A stretch of 7,963 nucleotides of DNA from Variovorax sp. (lineage in GTDB: Bacteria; Pseudomonadota; Gammaproteobacteria; Burkholderiales; Burkholderiaceae_C), in assembly GCA_028292835.1 (NCBI GenBank), contig JAQGLP010000434.1, positions 1-7,963 of the forward strand. Reading direction: 5' to 3'. This document shows positions 1 to 6,121 of this stretch, piece by piece. Made by a program: the position numbers and the translations under genes. The notes beneath the pieces are model-generated. The model did not search any database. It was not told where the DNA came from and saw only the letters and a program-made list of their open reading frames with translations. The stretch's first letter is position 1; every line of letters starts with the position of its first letter.

Positions 1-256
1 CAAGGAAAACTGCCTCGGTGAGGCCGGCCGCTGCATGACGCACGAGCTCTGGGCTTCGCTGAACCAGCGCATGGTCGAGTTCCTCGACTCGGTCACGCTG
101 CAGAAGCTGGTCGACGACCAGATCGCCAAGGGCGTCACGGACGAGAACAAGCCCTCCGTCAAGCGCGCCAATACGAGCCAGCCGTTGGTCAAGCCGATCA
201 GCGTCAATGCGCCGAACTCGGTGTTTGCCCTGGGCAACGCCTTCGCCAAGTCGTGA
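1..256 (+). CDS. iscR: Fe-S cluster-responsive transcriptional regulator IscR, C-terminal part
   Basis: This is the 3' end of a gene whose start lies before the window; 84 codons and a TGA stop at 254-256 are visible. IscR is an Rrf2-family winged-helix regulator that binds a [2Fe-2S] cluster and, in the holo form, represses the isc operon. Seen here is the stretch KENCLGEAGRCMTHELW, which carries two of the three cluster cysteines, with the His ligand three residues after the second one. The first cysteine and the DNA-binding domain are outside the window. The last two cysteines are separated by six residues, one more than I recall for the E. coli protein. After the helix MVEFLDSVTLQKLVDDQ comes a low-complexity tail rich in Ser, Asn and Pro. 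Its place directly before iscS is the usual regulator-first order of isc operons, so the operon is probably autoregulated from a promoter upstream of the window. Confidence 0.93.
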   Translation, partial: KENCLGEAGRCMTHELWASLNQRMVEFLDSVTLQKLVDDQIAKGVTDENKPSVKRANTSQPLVKPISVNAPNSVFALGNAFAKS

Positions 257-257
257 T

Positions 258-277
258 CCGCAGGTGCCTGCGGCACC
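258..277 (+). promoter_or_regulatory. Structured iscR-iscS spacer with two alternative hairpins
   Basis: The 52-base gap between iscR and iscS holds two overlapping perfect inverted repeats. CCGCAG (258-263) pairs with CTGCGG (268-273) around GTGC. GGTGCC (263-268) pairs with GGCACC (272-277) around TGC. They share bases, so only one can form at a time. Neither has a real T tract, so this does not look like an intrinsic terminator. In E. coli the iscR-iscS spacer is where the small RNA RyhB acts and where structure protects the iscR part of the mRNA. A similar role here is inference only. Confidence 0.4.
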
Positions 278-308
278 GTGTTTGAAATAACCATTTTCCA
301 AGCCAGCC

Positions 309-1529
309 ATGGACGTCACACCCCATTTCCCGATCTACCTCGACTACGGCGCGACCACGCCGGTCGATCCGCGAGTCGTCGATGCAATGATTCCGTGGTT
401 GCGCGAGCACTTCGGCAACCCCGCGTCGCGCAGCCACGCCTGGGGCTGGGAGGCCGAAGAGGCGGTGGAGAAGGCGCGCGTGCAGGTGGCGGAGCTGATC
501 GGCGCCGACCCGCGCGAGATCGTCTGGACCTCGGGCGCCACCGAATCGAACAACCTGGCGATCAAGGGCGCCGCCCATTTCTACAAGGGCAAGGGCAAGC
601 ACCTGATCACCGTCCGCACCGAGCACAAGGCCGTGCTCGACACCATGCGCGAGCTGGAGCGCCAGGGCTTCGAGGTGACGTACCTCGAAGTGCAGGAAAA
701 CGGCCTGCTCGACCTCGAAACGTTCAAGGCGGCGATCCGTCCCGACACCATCCTGGCGAGCGTGATGTTCGTCAACAACGAGATTGGCGTGATCCAGGAC
801 GTGGTGGCGCTGGGCAACATCTGCCGCGAGAAGGGCGTGATCTTTCACGTCGACGCGGCGCAGGCCACGGGCAAGGTCGAGATCGACATCAAGAAGCTGC
901 CGATCGACCTGATGAGCCTGGCTTCGCACAAGACCTACGGCCCCAAGGGCATCGGCGCACTCTACGTGCGACGCAAGCCTCGCGTACGGCTGGAAGCCCA
1001 GATGCACGGCGGCGGCCACGAACGCGGCATGCGCTCGGGCACCCTGCCGACGCACCAGATCGTCGGGATGGGCGAGGCCTTCCGCATCGCCCGGCTGGAA
1101 ATGCAGGACGACATCGCCCGGGCCAGCAGCCTCCAAAAGCGCCTGCTCGACGGATTGAAGGACATCGAACAGGTCTTCATCAACGGCGACCTCGAGCACC
1201 GCGTGCCGCACAACCTCAACATCAGCTTCAACTACGTCGAGGGCGAGTCGCTGATCATGGGGATCAAGGGCCTGGCGGTGTCGAGCGGCTCGGCCTGCAC
1301 CTCGGCCAGCCTGGAGCCCAGCTACGTGCTGCGCGCGCTCGGCCGCAGCGACGAACTGGCGCACAGCAGCCTGCGCATGACGATCGGCCGCTTCACGACC
1401 GAGGAAGAGATCGACTACGCGATCTCGACCATCAAGCACAACGTCGCCAAGCTGCGCGAACTCAGCCCGCTGTGGGAAATGTTTCAGGACGGCGTCGACC
1501 TGAGCACGATCCAGTGGGCGGCTCACTAA
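309..1529 (+). CDS. iscS: Cysteine desulfurase IscS
   Basis: A 406-residue PLP enzyme that converts L-cysteine to alanine and holds the sulfur as a persulfide for IscU and other acceptors such as tRNA thiolation enzymes; cytosolic homodimer. The N-terminal motif YLDYGATTPVDP is at 10-21. His106 sits in TEHKAVL, Asp182 in FHVDAAQ, and the PLP Schiff-base lysine is Lys208 in SHKTYGPKG. The persulfide-carrying Cys330 lies in the flexible loop SSGSACTSAS. The C-terminus SPLWEMFQDGVDLSTIQW is the conserved tail that docks IscU. Length and residue spacing match E. coli IscS (Lys206, Cys328) with an offset of two. The start MDVTPHFPIYLDYG fits the family, but there is no clear Shine-Dalgarno sequence before ATG 309, so initiation may be weak or dependent on the upstream spacer. 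A long open frame on the opposite strand is a codon-bias artefact. Confidence 0.97.
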   Translation: MDVTPHFPIYLDYGATTPVDPRVVDAMIPWLREHFGNPASRSHAWGWEAEEAVEKARVQVAELIGADPREIVWTSGATESNNLAIKGAAHFYKGKGKHLITVRTEHKAVLDTMRELERQGFEVTYLEVQENGLLDLETFKAAIRPDTILASVMFVNNEIGVIQDVVALGNICREKGVIFHVDAAQATGKVEIDIKKLPIDLMSLASHKTYGPKGIGALYVRRKPRVRLEAQMHGGGHERGMRSGTLPTHQIVGMGEAFRIARLEMQDDIARASSLQKRLLDGLKDIEQVFINGDLEHRVPHNLNISFNYVEGESLIMGIKGLAVSSGSACTSASLEPSYVLRALGRSDELAHSSLRMTIGRFTTEEEIDYAISTIKHNVAKLRELSPLWEMFQDGVDLSTIQWAAH

Positions 1530-1537
1530 CGAAATTC

Positions 1538-1544
1538 AGGAGGT
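1538..1544 (+). promoter_or_regulatory. Strong ribosome binding site of iscU
   Basis: AGGAGGT lies six bases before the ATG at 1551. It is a near-perfect anti-Shine-Dalgarno match and the strongest in the operon. The genes around it (iscS, iscA, hscB, fdx) have weak or no such site. This suggests that the scaffold protein is made in excess over its partners, which is inference. Confidence 0.75.
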
Positions 1545-1550
1545 AATCCC

Positions 1551-1961
1551 ATGGCATATTCATCCAAGGTCATCGACCACTACGAAAATCCGCGCAACGT
1601 CGGCTCCTTCGAAAAGGGCGACGACACGGTGGGCACCGGCATGGTGGGCGCCCCGGCCTGCGGCGACGTCATGAAGCTGCAGATCAAGGTCAACCCGGAC
1701 ACCGGCGTGATCGAGGATGCGCGCTTCAAGACCTACGGCTGCGGCTCGGCCATCGCCTCGTCCTCGCTCGTGACCGAGTGGGTCAAGGGCAAGACGCTCG
1801 ATCAGGCCGCCGCGCTCAAGAACGCACAGATCGCCGAGGAATTGGCGCTGCCGCCGGTCAAGATCCATTGCTCGATCCTGGCCGAGGACGCCATCAAGGC
1901 GGCTGTGAGCGACTACAAGCAGAAGCACGGCGCCGCGATCGCGGCCGAAGCCGTCCACTGA
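1551..1961 (+). CDS. iscU: Fe-S cluster assembly scaffold IscU
   Basis: A 136-residue scaffold on which [2Fe-2S] clusters are built from IscS sulfur and iron, then passed on with help from HscB and HscA. The three ligand cysteines are Cys37 (in GAPACGD), Cys64 (in TYGCGSA) and Cys107 (in KIHCS). Asp39, which makes the bound cluster labile, and His106 are also present. LPPVK at 100-104 is the HscA recognition motif. The sequence is nearly collinear with E. coli IscU, with one extra residue around position 50 and a longer Ala-rich tail (AAIAAEAVH). The start is fixed by the strong ribosome binding site and by the conserved MAYSSKVIDHYENPRN beginning. It follows iscS by 21 bases and precedes iscA by one base. 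Confidence 0.98.
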   Translation: MAYSSKVIDHYENPRNVGSFEKGDDTVGTGMVGAPACGDVMKLQIKVNPDTGVIEDARFKTYGCGSAIASSSLVTEWVKGKTLDQAAALKNAQIAEELALPPVKIHCSILAEDAIKAAVSDYKQKHGAAIAAEAVH

Positions 1962-1962
1962 C

Positions 1963-2286
1963 ATGGCCGTGACCCTGACCGAAGCGGCCGCGCGCCATGT
2001 CACCCGCTACCTCGGGAAACGGGGCAGGGGCGTGGGCGTGCGGCTGGGCGTCAAGACCACAGGCTGCTCGGGTCTGGCTTACAAGCTCGAGTACGTGGAT
2101 GAGTTCGCGCCCGAGGATGTGGTGTTCGAGGACCATGGCGTCAAGGTGCTGGTCGATCCCAAGAGCCTGGCCTACCTCGACGGCACGCAGCTCGACTTCG
2201 TGCGCGAAGGCCTCAACGAGGGCTTCAAGTTCATCAACCCTAAAGAACGCGACCGCTGCGGCTGCGGCGAGAGCTTCCGCATCTGA
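1963..2286 (+). CDS. iscA: A-type Fe-S carrier protein IscA
   Basis: A 107-residue A-type carrier (HesB/IscA family) that binds iron or a cluster and delivers it to apo-enzymes, mainly on the [4Fe-4S] branch. The three conserved cysteines are Cys35 in TTGCSGLAY and Cys99 and Cys101 in the C-terminal CGCGESF motif. The first strand region (GVRLGVKTTGCSG) is typical. The ATG is one base after the iscU stop and has no good Shine-Dalgarno sequence of its own, so translation is probably coupled to iscU. The position between iscU and hscB separates it from the related carriers ErpA and SufA, which usually lie elsewhere. After its stop the spacer holds a terminator-like hairpin, so iscA may be the last gene of a shorter iscRSUA transcript. 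Confidence 0.95.
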   Translation: MAVTLTEAAARHVTRYLGKRGRGVGVRLGVKTTGCSGLAYKLEYVDEFAPEDVVFEDHGVKVLVDPKSLAYLDGTQLDFVREGLNEGFKFINPKERDRCGCGESFRI

Positions 2287-2308
2287 CATCCCGCTGGCCG
2301 CGCGCCGG

Positions 2309-2341
2309 AGCCGCCACCATGTCATGTGCTGGCGGCTTTTT
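2309..2341 (+). terminator. Terminator-like hairpin (possible attenuator) between iscA and hscB
   Basis: AGCCGCCA (2309-2316) and TGGCGGCT (2330-2337) form a perfect 8-bp GC-rich stem with a 13-base loop, followed by a T run at 2337-2341. This has the form of a rho-independent terminator. It lies inside the operon, 22 bases after the iscA stop, and its T run ends six bases before the hscB ATG. It also occupies the place where an hscB ribosome binding site would be. Partial termination here would lower hscB, hscA, fdx and dnaQ relative to iscRSUA. The structure is seen in the sequence; termination in the cell is inferred. Confidence 0.6.
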
Positions 2342-2351
2342 ATCGCCATGA
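2319..2351 (+). CDS. Possible 10-codon leader ORF overlapping the hscB start
   Basis: ATG at 2319 opens a frame reading MSCAGGFLSP and ending with TGA at 2349-2351. GGAG at 2307-2310 lies eight bases before this ATG, a better signal than anything ahead of hscB itself. The stop overlaps the hscB ATG (2348-2350) as ATGA, the classic arrangement for translational coupling. The ORF runs through the loop, the right arm and the T run of the hairpin at 2309-2341, so a ribosome on it would block that hairpin. The third codon is Cys. No homology is claimed: an ORF this short can arise by chance, and coupling or attenuation is a hypothesis. Confidence 0.3.
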   Translation: MSCAGGFLSP

Positions 2352-2866
2352 ATCTCAACGACACCGATTTTCGACTCTTTGCCGTGCCGGCGAGCTTCGC
2401 GCAGGACCGCGCGACGCTGGATGCGCGCTGGAAGGAACTCCAGCGCGAAGCGCACCCCGATCGTTTTGCGGCGCGCGGCGCCCCGGCGCAGCGCGTGGCG
2501 ATGCAGTGGTCGGTGCGCATTAACGAGGCCTACCAGCGGCTGCGGGACCCGGTCAGGCGCGCGACCTACCTGTGCGAGCTCAACGGTGCGCCGATCCATG
2601 CCGAACACAACACCGCGATGCCTGCGGACTTCCTTATGCAGCAGATGGCATGGCGCGAGGCGCTCGACGATGCGCAGGATGGCGCCGCGCTGGACGGGTT
2701 GCGTTCGGAGGTCGAGGCGGCGCGCGCACGCGCACTGGCGTCGCTCGATCGGCTGATCGACGAAAAGGGCGATTTCCCGGCCGCCGCGCGCCAGGTGAGG
2801 GCGCTCATGTTCATCGAGCGTTTCGCGCAGGACATCGAGGCCAAATCCGATCAGTGGGAGGGTTGA
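2348..2866 (+). CDS. hscB: Fe-S assembly J-protein co-chaperone HscB
   Basis: A 172-residue J-domain protein (Hsc20) that brings IscU to HscA and stimulates its ATPase. The N-terminal J domain has HPD at residues 36-38 (in EAHPDRF), followed by the helix with VRINEAYQRLRDP. The C-terminal helical domain carries the conserved LCEL, MPADFLMQQMAWRE and FIERFAQDIE segments that contact IscU. Length is normal for the family. I chose ATG 2348 because MNLNDTDFRLF is the usual beginning in related bacteria. ATG 2324 is in frame and would add eight residues, but it lies inside a hairpin loop. No Shine-Dalgarno site precedes 2348, so translation may depend on the short upstream ORF whose stop overlaps this start. 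It is followed after six bases by hscA. Confidence 0.93.
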   Translation: MNLNDTDFRLFAVPASFAQDRATLDARWKELQREAHPDRFAARGAPAQRVAMQWSVRINEAYQRLRDPVRRATYLCELNGAPIHAEHNTAMPADFLMQQMAWREALDDAQDGAALDGLRSEVEAARARALASLDRLIDEKGDFPAAARQVRALMFIERFAQDIEAKSDQWEG

Positions 2867-2872
2867 AAACAC

Positions 2873-4729
2873 ATGGCATTGCTACAGATTTCAGAGCCGG
2901 GCCAAGCGCCCGATCCGCACCAGCGCCGCATTGCGGTCGGCATCGACCTCGGCACCACGCATTCGCTGGTCGCGGCGGTGCGCAACGGCGTGGCCGAATG
3001 CCTGCCCGATGCTGCCGGCCGGGTGCTGCTGCCTTCGGCCGTGCGCTACCTCGACGCCGAGCGCCGCCAGATCGGCTTCGATGCGCTGGCGGCGCGCGCC
3101 ACAGATCCGGCCAACACCATCACCTCGGCCAAGCGGCTGATGGGGCGCGGCCTGCACGACATCGCCAACCGTGACGCGCTGGCCTACCACCTGGTTGGCG
3201 ACGCCGGCATGGTCAAGGTGCGGACTGCGGCGGGCGAGAAATCGCCGGTCGAAGTGAGCGCGGAAATCCTTGCGACCTTGCGCCACCGCGCCGAGGACAC
3301 CTTCGACGACGAGCTGTACGGCGCCGTCATCACGGTGCCTGCGTACTTCGACGAAGGCCAGCGCCAGGCCACCAAGGACGCGGCCCAGCTGGCCGGCCTG
3401 AACGTCTTGCGCCTGATCAGCGAGCCCACCGCCGCCGCCATCGCCTACGGCCTGGACAACGCGAGCGAAGGCGTCTATGCGATCTACGACCTGGGAGGCG
3501 GCACCTTCGACATCTCGATTCTGCGGCTGACGCAGGGCGTTTTCGAAGTCGTCGCCACCGGGGGCGACTCGGCGCTCGGCGGCGACGACTACGACCATGC
3601 GCTGGCCGATTTCGTGCTGGCGCAGGCCGGTTTGACCATTTCCAGCGACGCCGACAAGGCCGCCATGCTGGCGGCCGCGCGGTCCGCCAAGGAATCCCTG
3701 TCTGCTATGGATTCAATAGCATTCTCCGTAGAACTGGCGGGGGCCGGAACCCGATTCGAGCTGGACCGAGAGCAGTTCGATGCGGCAACGTCGAATCTCA
3801 CGGCGCGCACCGTCGCCGCGGTGCGCAAGGCCCTGCGTGACGCGCGGCTCGCGCCCGCCGACCTGCAGGGCATCGTGCTGGTGGGCGGCGCCACGCGCAT
3901 GCCACAGGTGCGCCGTGCCATGGCTGATTTCTTCGGCCGCGAGCCGCTCACCAACCTGAACCCGGACGAGGTGGTGGCGCTGGGCGCCGCGATCCAGGCG
4001 CACCAGCTGGCGGGCAACGGCGGCGCGGACGACCTGCTGCTGCTCGACGTCATCCCGCTGTCGCTCGGCCTCGAAACCATGGGCGGGCTGGTCGAGCGCA
4101 TCGTGCCGCGCAACCAGACCATCCCGTGCGCCATGGCACAGGACTTCACGACCTACCAGGACGGCCAGACCGCAATGGCGCTGCACGTGGTGCAGGGCGA
4201 GCGCGACCTGGTCGCCGACTGCCGTAGCTTGGCGCGCTTCGAGCTGCGCGGCATTCCGCCGATGGTGGCGGGCGCGGCGCGCATCCGCGTCACCTTCACC
4301 GTCGACGCCGACGGCCTGCTGAGCGTGAGCGCGAAGGAGCAGGGCAGCGGCGTCGAGGCGAATGTGAGCGTGAAGCCCTCCTACGGCCTGTCGGACGAGC
4401 AGATCGCGGCCATGCTGCGGGAGAGTTTTTCCACCGTCGACGCCGACATACATGCGCGTGCGCTGGCCGAAGCCCGCGTCGACGCCGACCGCATGCTGCT
4501 GGCCACGCAGAGCGCGCTCGATACCGACGGCGACCTGCTCGGCGCCGGCGAGCGCGCCGCCATCGACGGGCTGATGAAAGCCTTGCGCAACGCACGCGCC
4601 GAAGCCGATGCCGCCGGCGTCGAGGCCGCGACCCAGGCCCTGGCCGCCGGCACCGAGGCCTTCGCCGCCGAGCGGATGAACCACGGCATCGCGCGCGCGC
4701 TGGCCGGCCGCCAGATCGAATCCCTCTAG
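2873..4729 (+). CDS. hscA: Fe-S assembly Hsp70 chaperone HscA
   Basis: A 618-residue specialised Hsp70 (Hsc66) that uses ATP to release the cluster from IscU through its LPPVK motif. The nucleotide-binding domain shows the phosphate-1 motif GIDLGTTHS (23-31), phosphate-2 IYDLGGGTFD (204-213) and the adenosine motif VLVGGATRMP (335-344). The linker DLLLLDVIPLSLG (387-399) leads into the substrate-binding domain, which starts GLETMGGLVERIVPRN. A helical lid ends the protein. The N-terminus MALLQISEPG and the length agree with E. coli HscA rather than DnaK. GGAGGG at 2857-2862, inside the hscB end, is the ribosome binding site ten bases before ATG 2873. One short segment (codons 277-287, 3701-3733) is AT-rich, uses the rare Ile codon ATA and contains a small palindrome, unlike its surroundings. 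Confidence 0.97.
   Translation: MALLQISEPGQAPDPHQRRIAVGIDLGTTHSLVAAVRNGVAECLPDAAGRVLLPSAVRYLDAERRQIGFDALAARATDPANTITSAKRLMGRGLHDIANRDALAYHLVGDAGMVKVRTAAGEKSPVEVSAEILATLRHRAEDTFDDELYGAVITVPAYFDEGQRQATKDAAQLAGLNVLRLISEPTAAAIAYGLDNASEGVYAIYDLGGGTFDISILRLTQGVFEVVATGGDSALGGDDYDHALADFVLAQAGLTISSDADKAAMLAAARSAKESLSAMDSIAFSVELAGAGTRFELDREQFDAATSNLTARTVAAVRKALRDARLAPADLQGIVLVGGATRMPQVRRAMADFFGREPLTNLNPDEVVALGAAIQAHQLAGNGGADDLLLLDVIPLSLGLETMGGLVERIVPRNQTIPCAMAQDFTTYQDGQTAMALHVVQGERDLVADCRSLARFELRGIPPMVAGAARIRVTFTVDADGLLSVSAKEQGSGVEANVSVKPSYGLSDEQIAAMLRESFSTVDADIHARALAEARVDADRMLLATQSALDTDGDLLGAGERAAIDGLMKALRNARAEADAAGVEAATQALAAGTEAFAAERMNHGIARALAGRQIESL
3703..3721 (+). repeat. Small palindrome inside hscA
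   Basis: TGCTAT (3703-3708) and ATAGCA (3716-3721) form a perfect 6-bp inverted repeat around GGATTCA. It lies in frame in hscA and encodes most of SAMDSIA. The surrounding codons (TCT, GCT, TCA, ATA, GTA) differ from the GC-rich use of the gene. From memory, GCTAT...ATAGC palindromes are scattered widely in Comamonadaceae genomes, so this may be one copy or a remnant of such an element. Membership of that family is inference. Confidence 0.4.
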
Positions 4730-4738
4730 AGCCACCCG

Positions 4739-5077
4739 ATGCCCACCATCAAGATCCTTCCGCACGCCGAATACTGTCCCGAGGGCGCCGAAATCACGGC
4801 GCCGGCCGGCACCTCGATCTGCGAGGCGCTGCTCGACCACAAGATCAACATCGAGCACGCCTGCGATATGAGCTGCGCCTGTACGACCTGCCACGTCATC
4901 GTGCGACAGGGCGGCGCTTCGCTCAACGAGGCTGACGACAGCGAGGAAGACCTGCTCGACCGCGCCTGGGGCCTGGAGCCGCAATCGCGCCTGAGCTGCC
5001 AGGCCATCCTGGCGCAGGCCGACGTGACGGTCGAAATCCCCAAGTACTCGATCAACCACGCCAAGGAGATCCACTGA
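4739..5077 (+). CDS. fdx: ISC-type [2Fe-2S] ferredoxin Fdx
   Basis: A 112-residue adrenodoxin-type ferredoxin that supplies electrons for cluster assembly on IscS-IscU. The ligand cysteines are Cys42, Cys48, Cys51 and Cys87, in ACDMSCACTTC and RLSCQA. The extra conserved Cys46, typical of isc ferredoxins, is present too. The numbering matches E. coli Fdx exactly. The acidic stretch LNEADDSEEDLLD (62-74) is the usual partner-binding surface. The ATG is nine bases after the hscA stop and has no strong ribosome binding site. The stop TGA (5075-5077) shares its A with the dnaQ start. E. coli has iscX next, and no iscX-like frame exists here. Which reductase feeds this ferredoxin cannot be told from the window. 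Confidence 0.96.
   Translation: MPTIKILPHAEYCPEGAEITAPAGTSICEALLDHKINIEHACDMSCACTTCHVIVRQGGASLNEADDSEEDLLDRAWGLEPQSRLSCQAILAQADVTVEIPKYSINHAKEIH
5063..5068 (+). promoter_or_regulatory. Ribosome binding site of dnaQ inside the fdx end
   Basis: AAGGAG within the last codons of fdx (AKEIH) is eight bases before the dnaQ ATG at 5077. With the one-base TGATG overlap, it fixes the dnaQ start and indicates translation from the same mRNA as fdx. Confidence 0.75.
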
Positions 5078-5796
5078 TGAGTCGCCAGATCGTCCTCGAC
5101 ACCGAAACCACCGGCCTGTCCGCCGAGAACGGCGATCGGGTGATCGAACTGGGCTGCGTCGAGCTGTTCAATCGAAAGCTGACCGGTCGCAACCTACACT
5201 TCTACCTGAACCCCGGGCGCAACAGCCACGAAGACGCGCTGAAGGTGCACGGCATCAGCAACGAGTTCCTGCGCGACAAGCCGAAGTTCGCCGAGGTGGC
5301 CCACGAGGTGATCGAGTACCTGAGCGGCGCCGAGCTCATCATCCACAACGCGGCGTTCGACGTGGGCTTTCTCAACAAGGAGCTGGAACTGGCCGGCCAC
5401 CCGCCGCTGGCTAGCTTCGTCGGCGAGGTGACCGACACGCTGGCCATGGCCAAGGCGATGTTCCCCGGCAAGCGCAATTCGCTCGATGCGCTGTGCGACC
5501 GGCTGGAGGTCGACAACTCCAACCGCACCCTGCACGGCGCACTGCTCGACGCCGAACTGCTGGCCGATGTCTACATCAACCTCACGCGCGGGCAGGATGC
5601 GTTGCTGATCGACGTGAGCGCGGACGAGCCCCGCCACGGCGTTGTCGTGGCGGTCGATTTGCGCCGTTTCGAATTGCCGGTGATTGTGGCGGCGGAGGAC
5701 GAAGTCGCGGCGCACGAGGCGGTGTTGGGGCAACTCGACAAATCGAGCCACGGTCGCACGCTGTTTCGTCAGATCGCCAGCCGAACTGTGGCATAA
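5077..5796 (+). CDS. dnaQ: DNA polymerase III epsilon subunit (3'-5' proofreading exonuclease)
   Basis: A 239-residue DEDDh exonuclease that removes misincorporated nucleotides while bound to the alpha subunit of the replicative polymerase. Exo I is VLDTETTG with Asp8 and Glu10. Exo II is HNAAFDVGFLN with Asp95. Exo III is HGALLDAELLA with His153 and Asp158. All five catalytic residues are present. After the nuclease domain, QDALLI at 173-178 sits where the E. coli protein has its clamp-binding QTSMAF and is a plausible beta-clamp contact. The C-terminal tail that would bind alpha follows. Length is close to E. coli epsilon (243). The gene is joined to fdx by a one-base TGATG overlap, so it is probably expressed as the last gene of the isc operon; an internal promoter cannot be excluded. 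Confidence 0.93.
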   Translation: MSRQIVLDTETTGLSAENGDRVIELGCVELFNRKLTGRNLHFYLNPGRNSHEDALKVHGISNEFLRDKPKFAEVAHEVIEYLSGAELIIHNAAFDVGFLNKELELAGHPPLASFVGEVTDTLAMAKAMFPGKRNSLDALCDRLEVDNSNRTLHGALLDAELLADVYINLTRGQDALLIDVSADEPRHGVVVAVDLRRFELPVIVAAEDEVAAHEAVLGQLDKSSHGRTLFRQIASRTVA

Positions 5797-5815
5797 TTGA
5801 AGGCTTCCCGGGAAC

Positions 5816-5834
5816 GTTTCGCAACCAGCGAAAC
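5816..5834 (+). other. Hairpin between dnaQ and tRNA-Val
   Basis: GTTTCGC (5816-5822) and GCGAAAC (5828-5834) pair perfectly around AACCA, 20 bases after the dnaQ stop. The self-complementary TTCCCGGGAA (5805-5814) lies just before it. No T run follows the stem, so it is not a canonical intrinsic terminator. It could stabilise the mRNA 3' end or be a processing signal in a transcript that runs into the tRNA. Function is inferred. Confidence 0.35.
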
Positions 5835-5883
5835 AAGACTTTCCCCGGATGATTTGGCGGGTTCGCAGCAGCGAATCCCGCAA

Positions 5884-5958
5884 GGGCGGTTAGCTCAGGG
5901 GTAGAGCACAGCATTCACACTGCTGGGGTCGGAGGTTCGAAACCTCCACCGCCCACCA
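5884..5958 (+). tRNA. tRNA-Val (anticodon CAC)
   Basis: A complete 75-base cloverleaf. The acceptor arm GGGCGGT pairs with ACCGCCC. The D stem is GCTC/GAGC with loop AGGGGTA. The anticodon stem is CAGCA/TGCTG with loop TTCACAC, giving anticodon CAC at the third to fifth loop bases, which reads the Val codon GTG. The T arm is GGAGG/CCTCC with loop TTCGAAA. The discriminator is A and the 3' CCA is encoded. All stems are fully paired. It lies 87 bases after dnaQ on the same strand with no clear promoter or terminator in the gap. GTG is a very frequent Val codon in this GC-rich window. Confidence 0.96.
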
Positions 5959-6121
5959 AAATCTCAATGAAATCAAAGGATTGTCGTTGTCGTCGTATCC
6001 ATGCGGACGCCGGGATCGACTCGGCGCCACTCATGGGCGCTTATCCAGTTCGAACGGGTGGACGCGCAATCGCAGGCGCGACGCAGCGTGGTACAGGCGG
6101 AAGGTGTATCGGTAGACAGCG
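5959..6121. other. Stretch without a recognisable gene after tRNA-Val
   Basis: No credible gene is visible. Short open frames occur on both strands, including the minus-strand frame at 6031-6258, but none resembles a family I know and none has a convincing ribosome binding site. There is no T-rich terminator hairpin right after the tRNA. No direct repeat of the tRNA 3' end was found nearby, so I see no sign of an integrated element. Confidence 0.5.

Noticed and set aside
204..1526. 440-codon open frame on the minus strand opposite iscS
   Set aside because: It mirrors the GC-rich codons of iscS, and its translation is Arg/Ala/Val/His-rich with no family resemblance. iscS is unambiguous.
278..1546. 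Plus-strand 422-codon frame overlapping iscS in another phase
   Set aside because: Arg/Pro/Gly-rich shadow with no motif. The iscS frame carries all catalytic residues.
2324..2347. Alternative upstream start for hscB (ATG 2324)
   Set aside because: It would add MCWRLFIA, which is not seen in the family as I know it. It lies in a hairpin loop, and its distance from GGAG is too long.
3713..5074. 453-codon open frame on the minus strand opposite hscA and fdx
   Set aside because: It crosses two well-supported genes and has a low-complexity translation typical of antisense shadows in high-GC DNA.
5194..5883. Minus-strand frame opposite dnaQ
   Set aside because: Shadow of the dnaQ codons. DnaQ has all five catalytic residues on the plus strand.
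5934..5958. tRNA-Val 3' end as an attachment site of an integrative element
   Set aside because: No repeat of the tRNA 3' end longer than a chance GTTCGAA was found downstream, and there is no integrase gene in the window.
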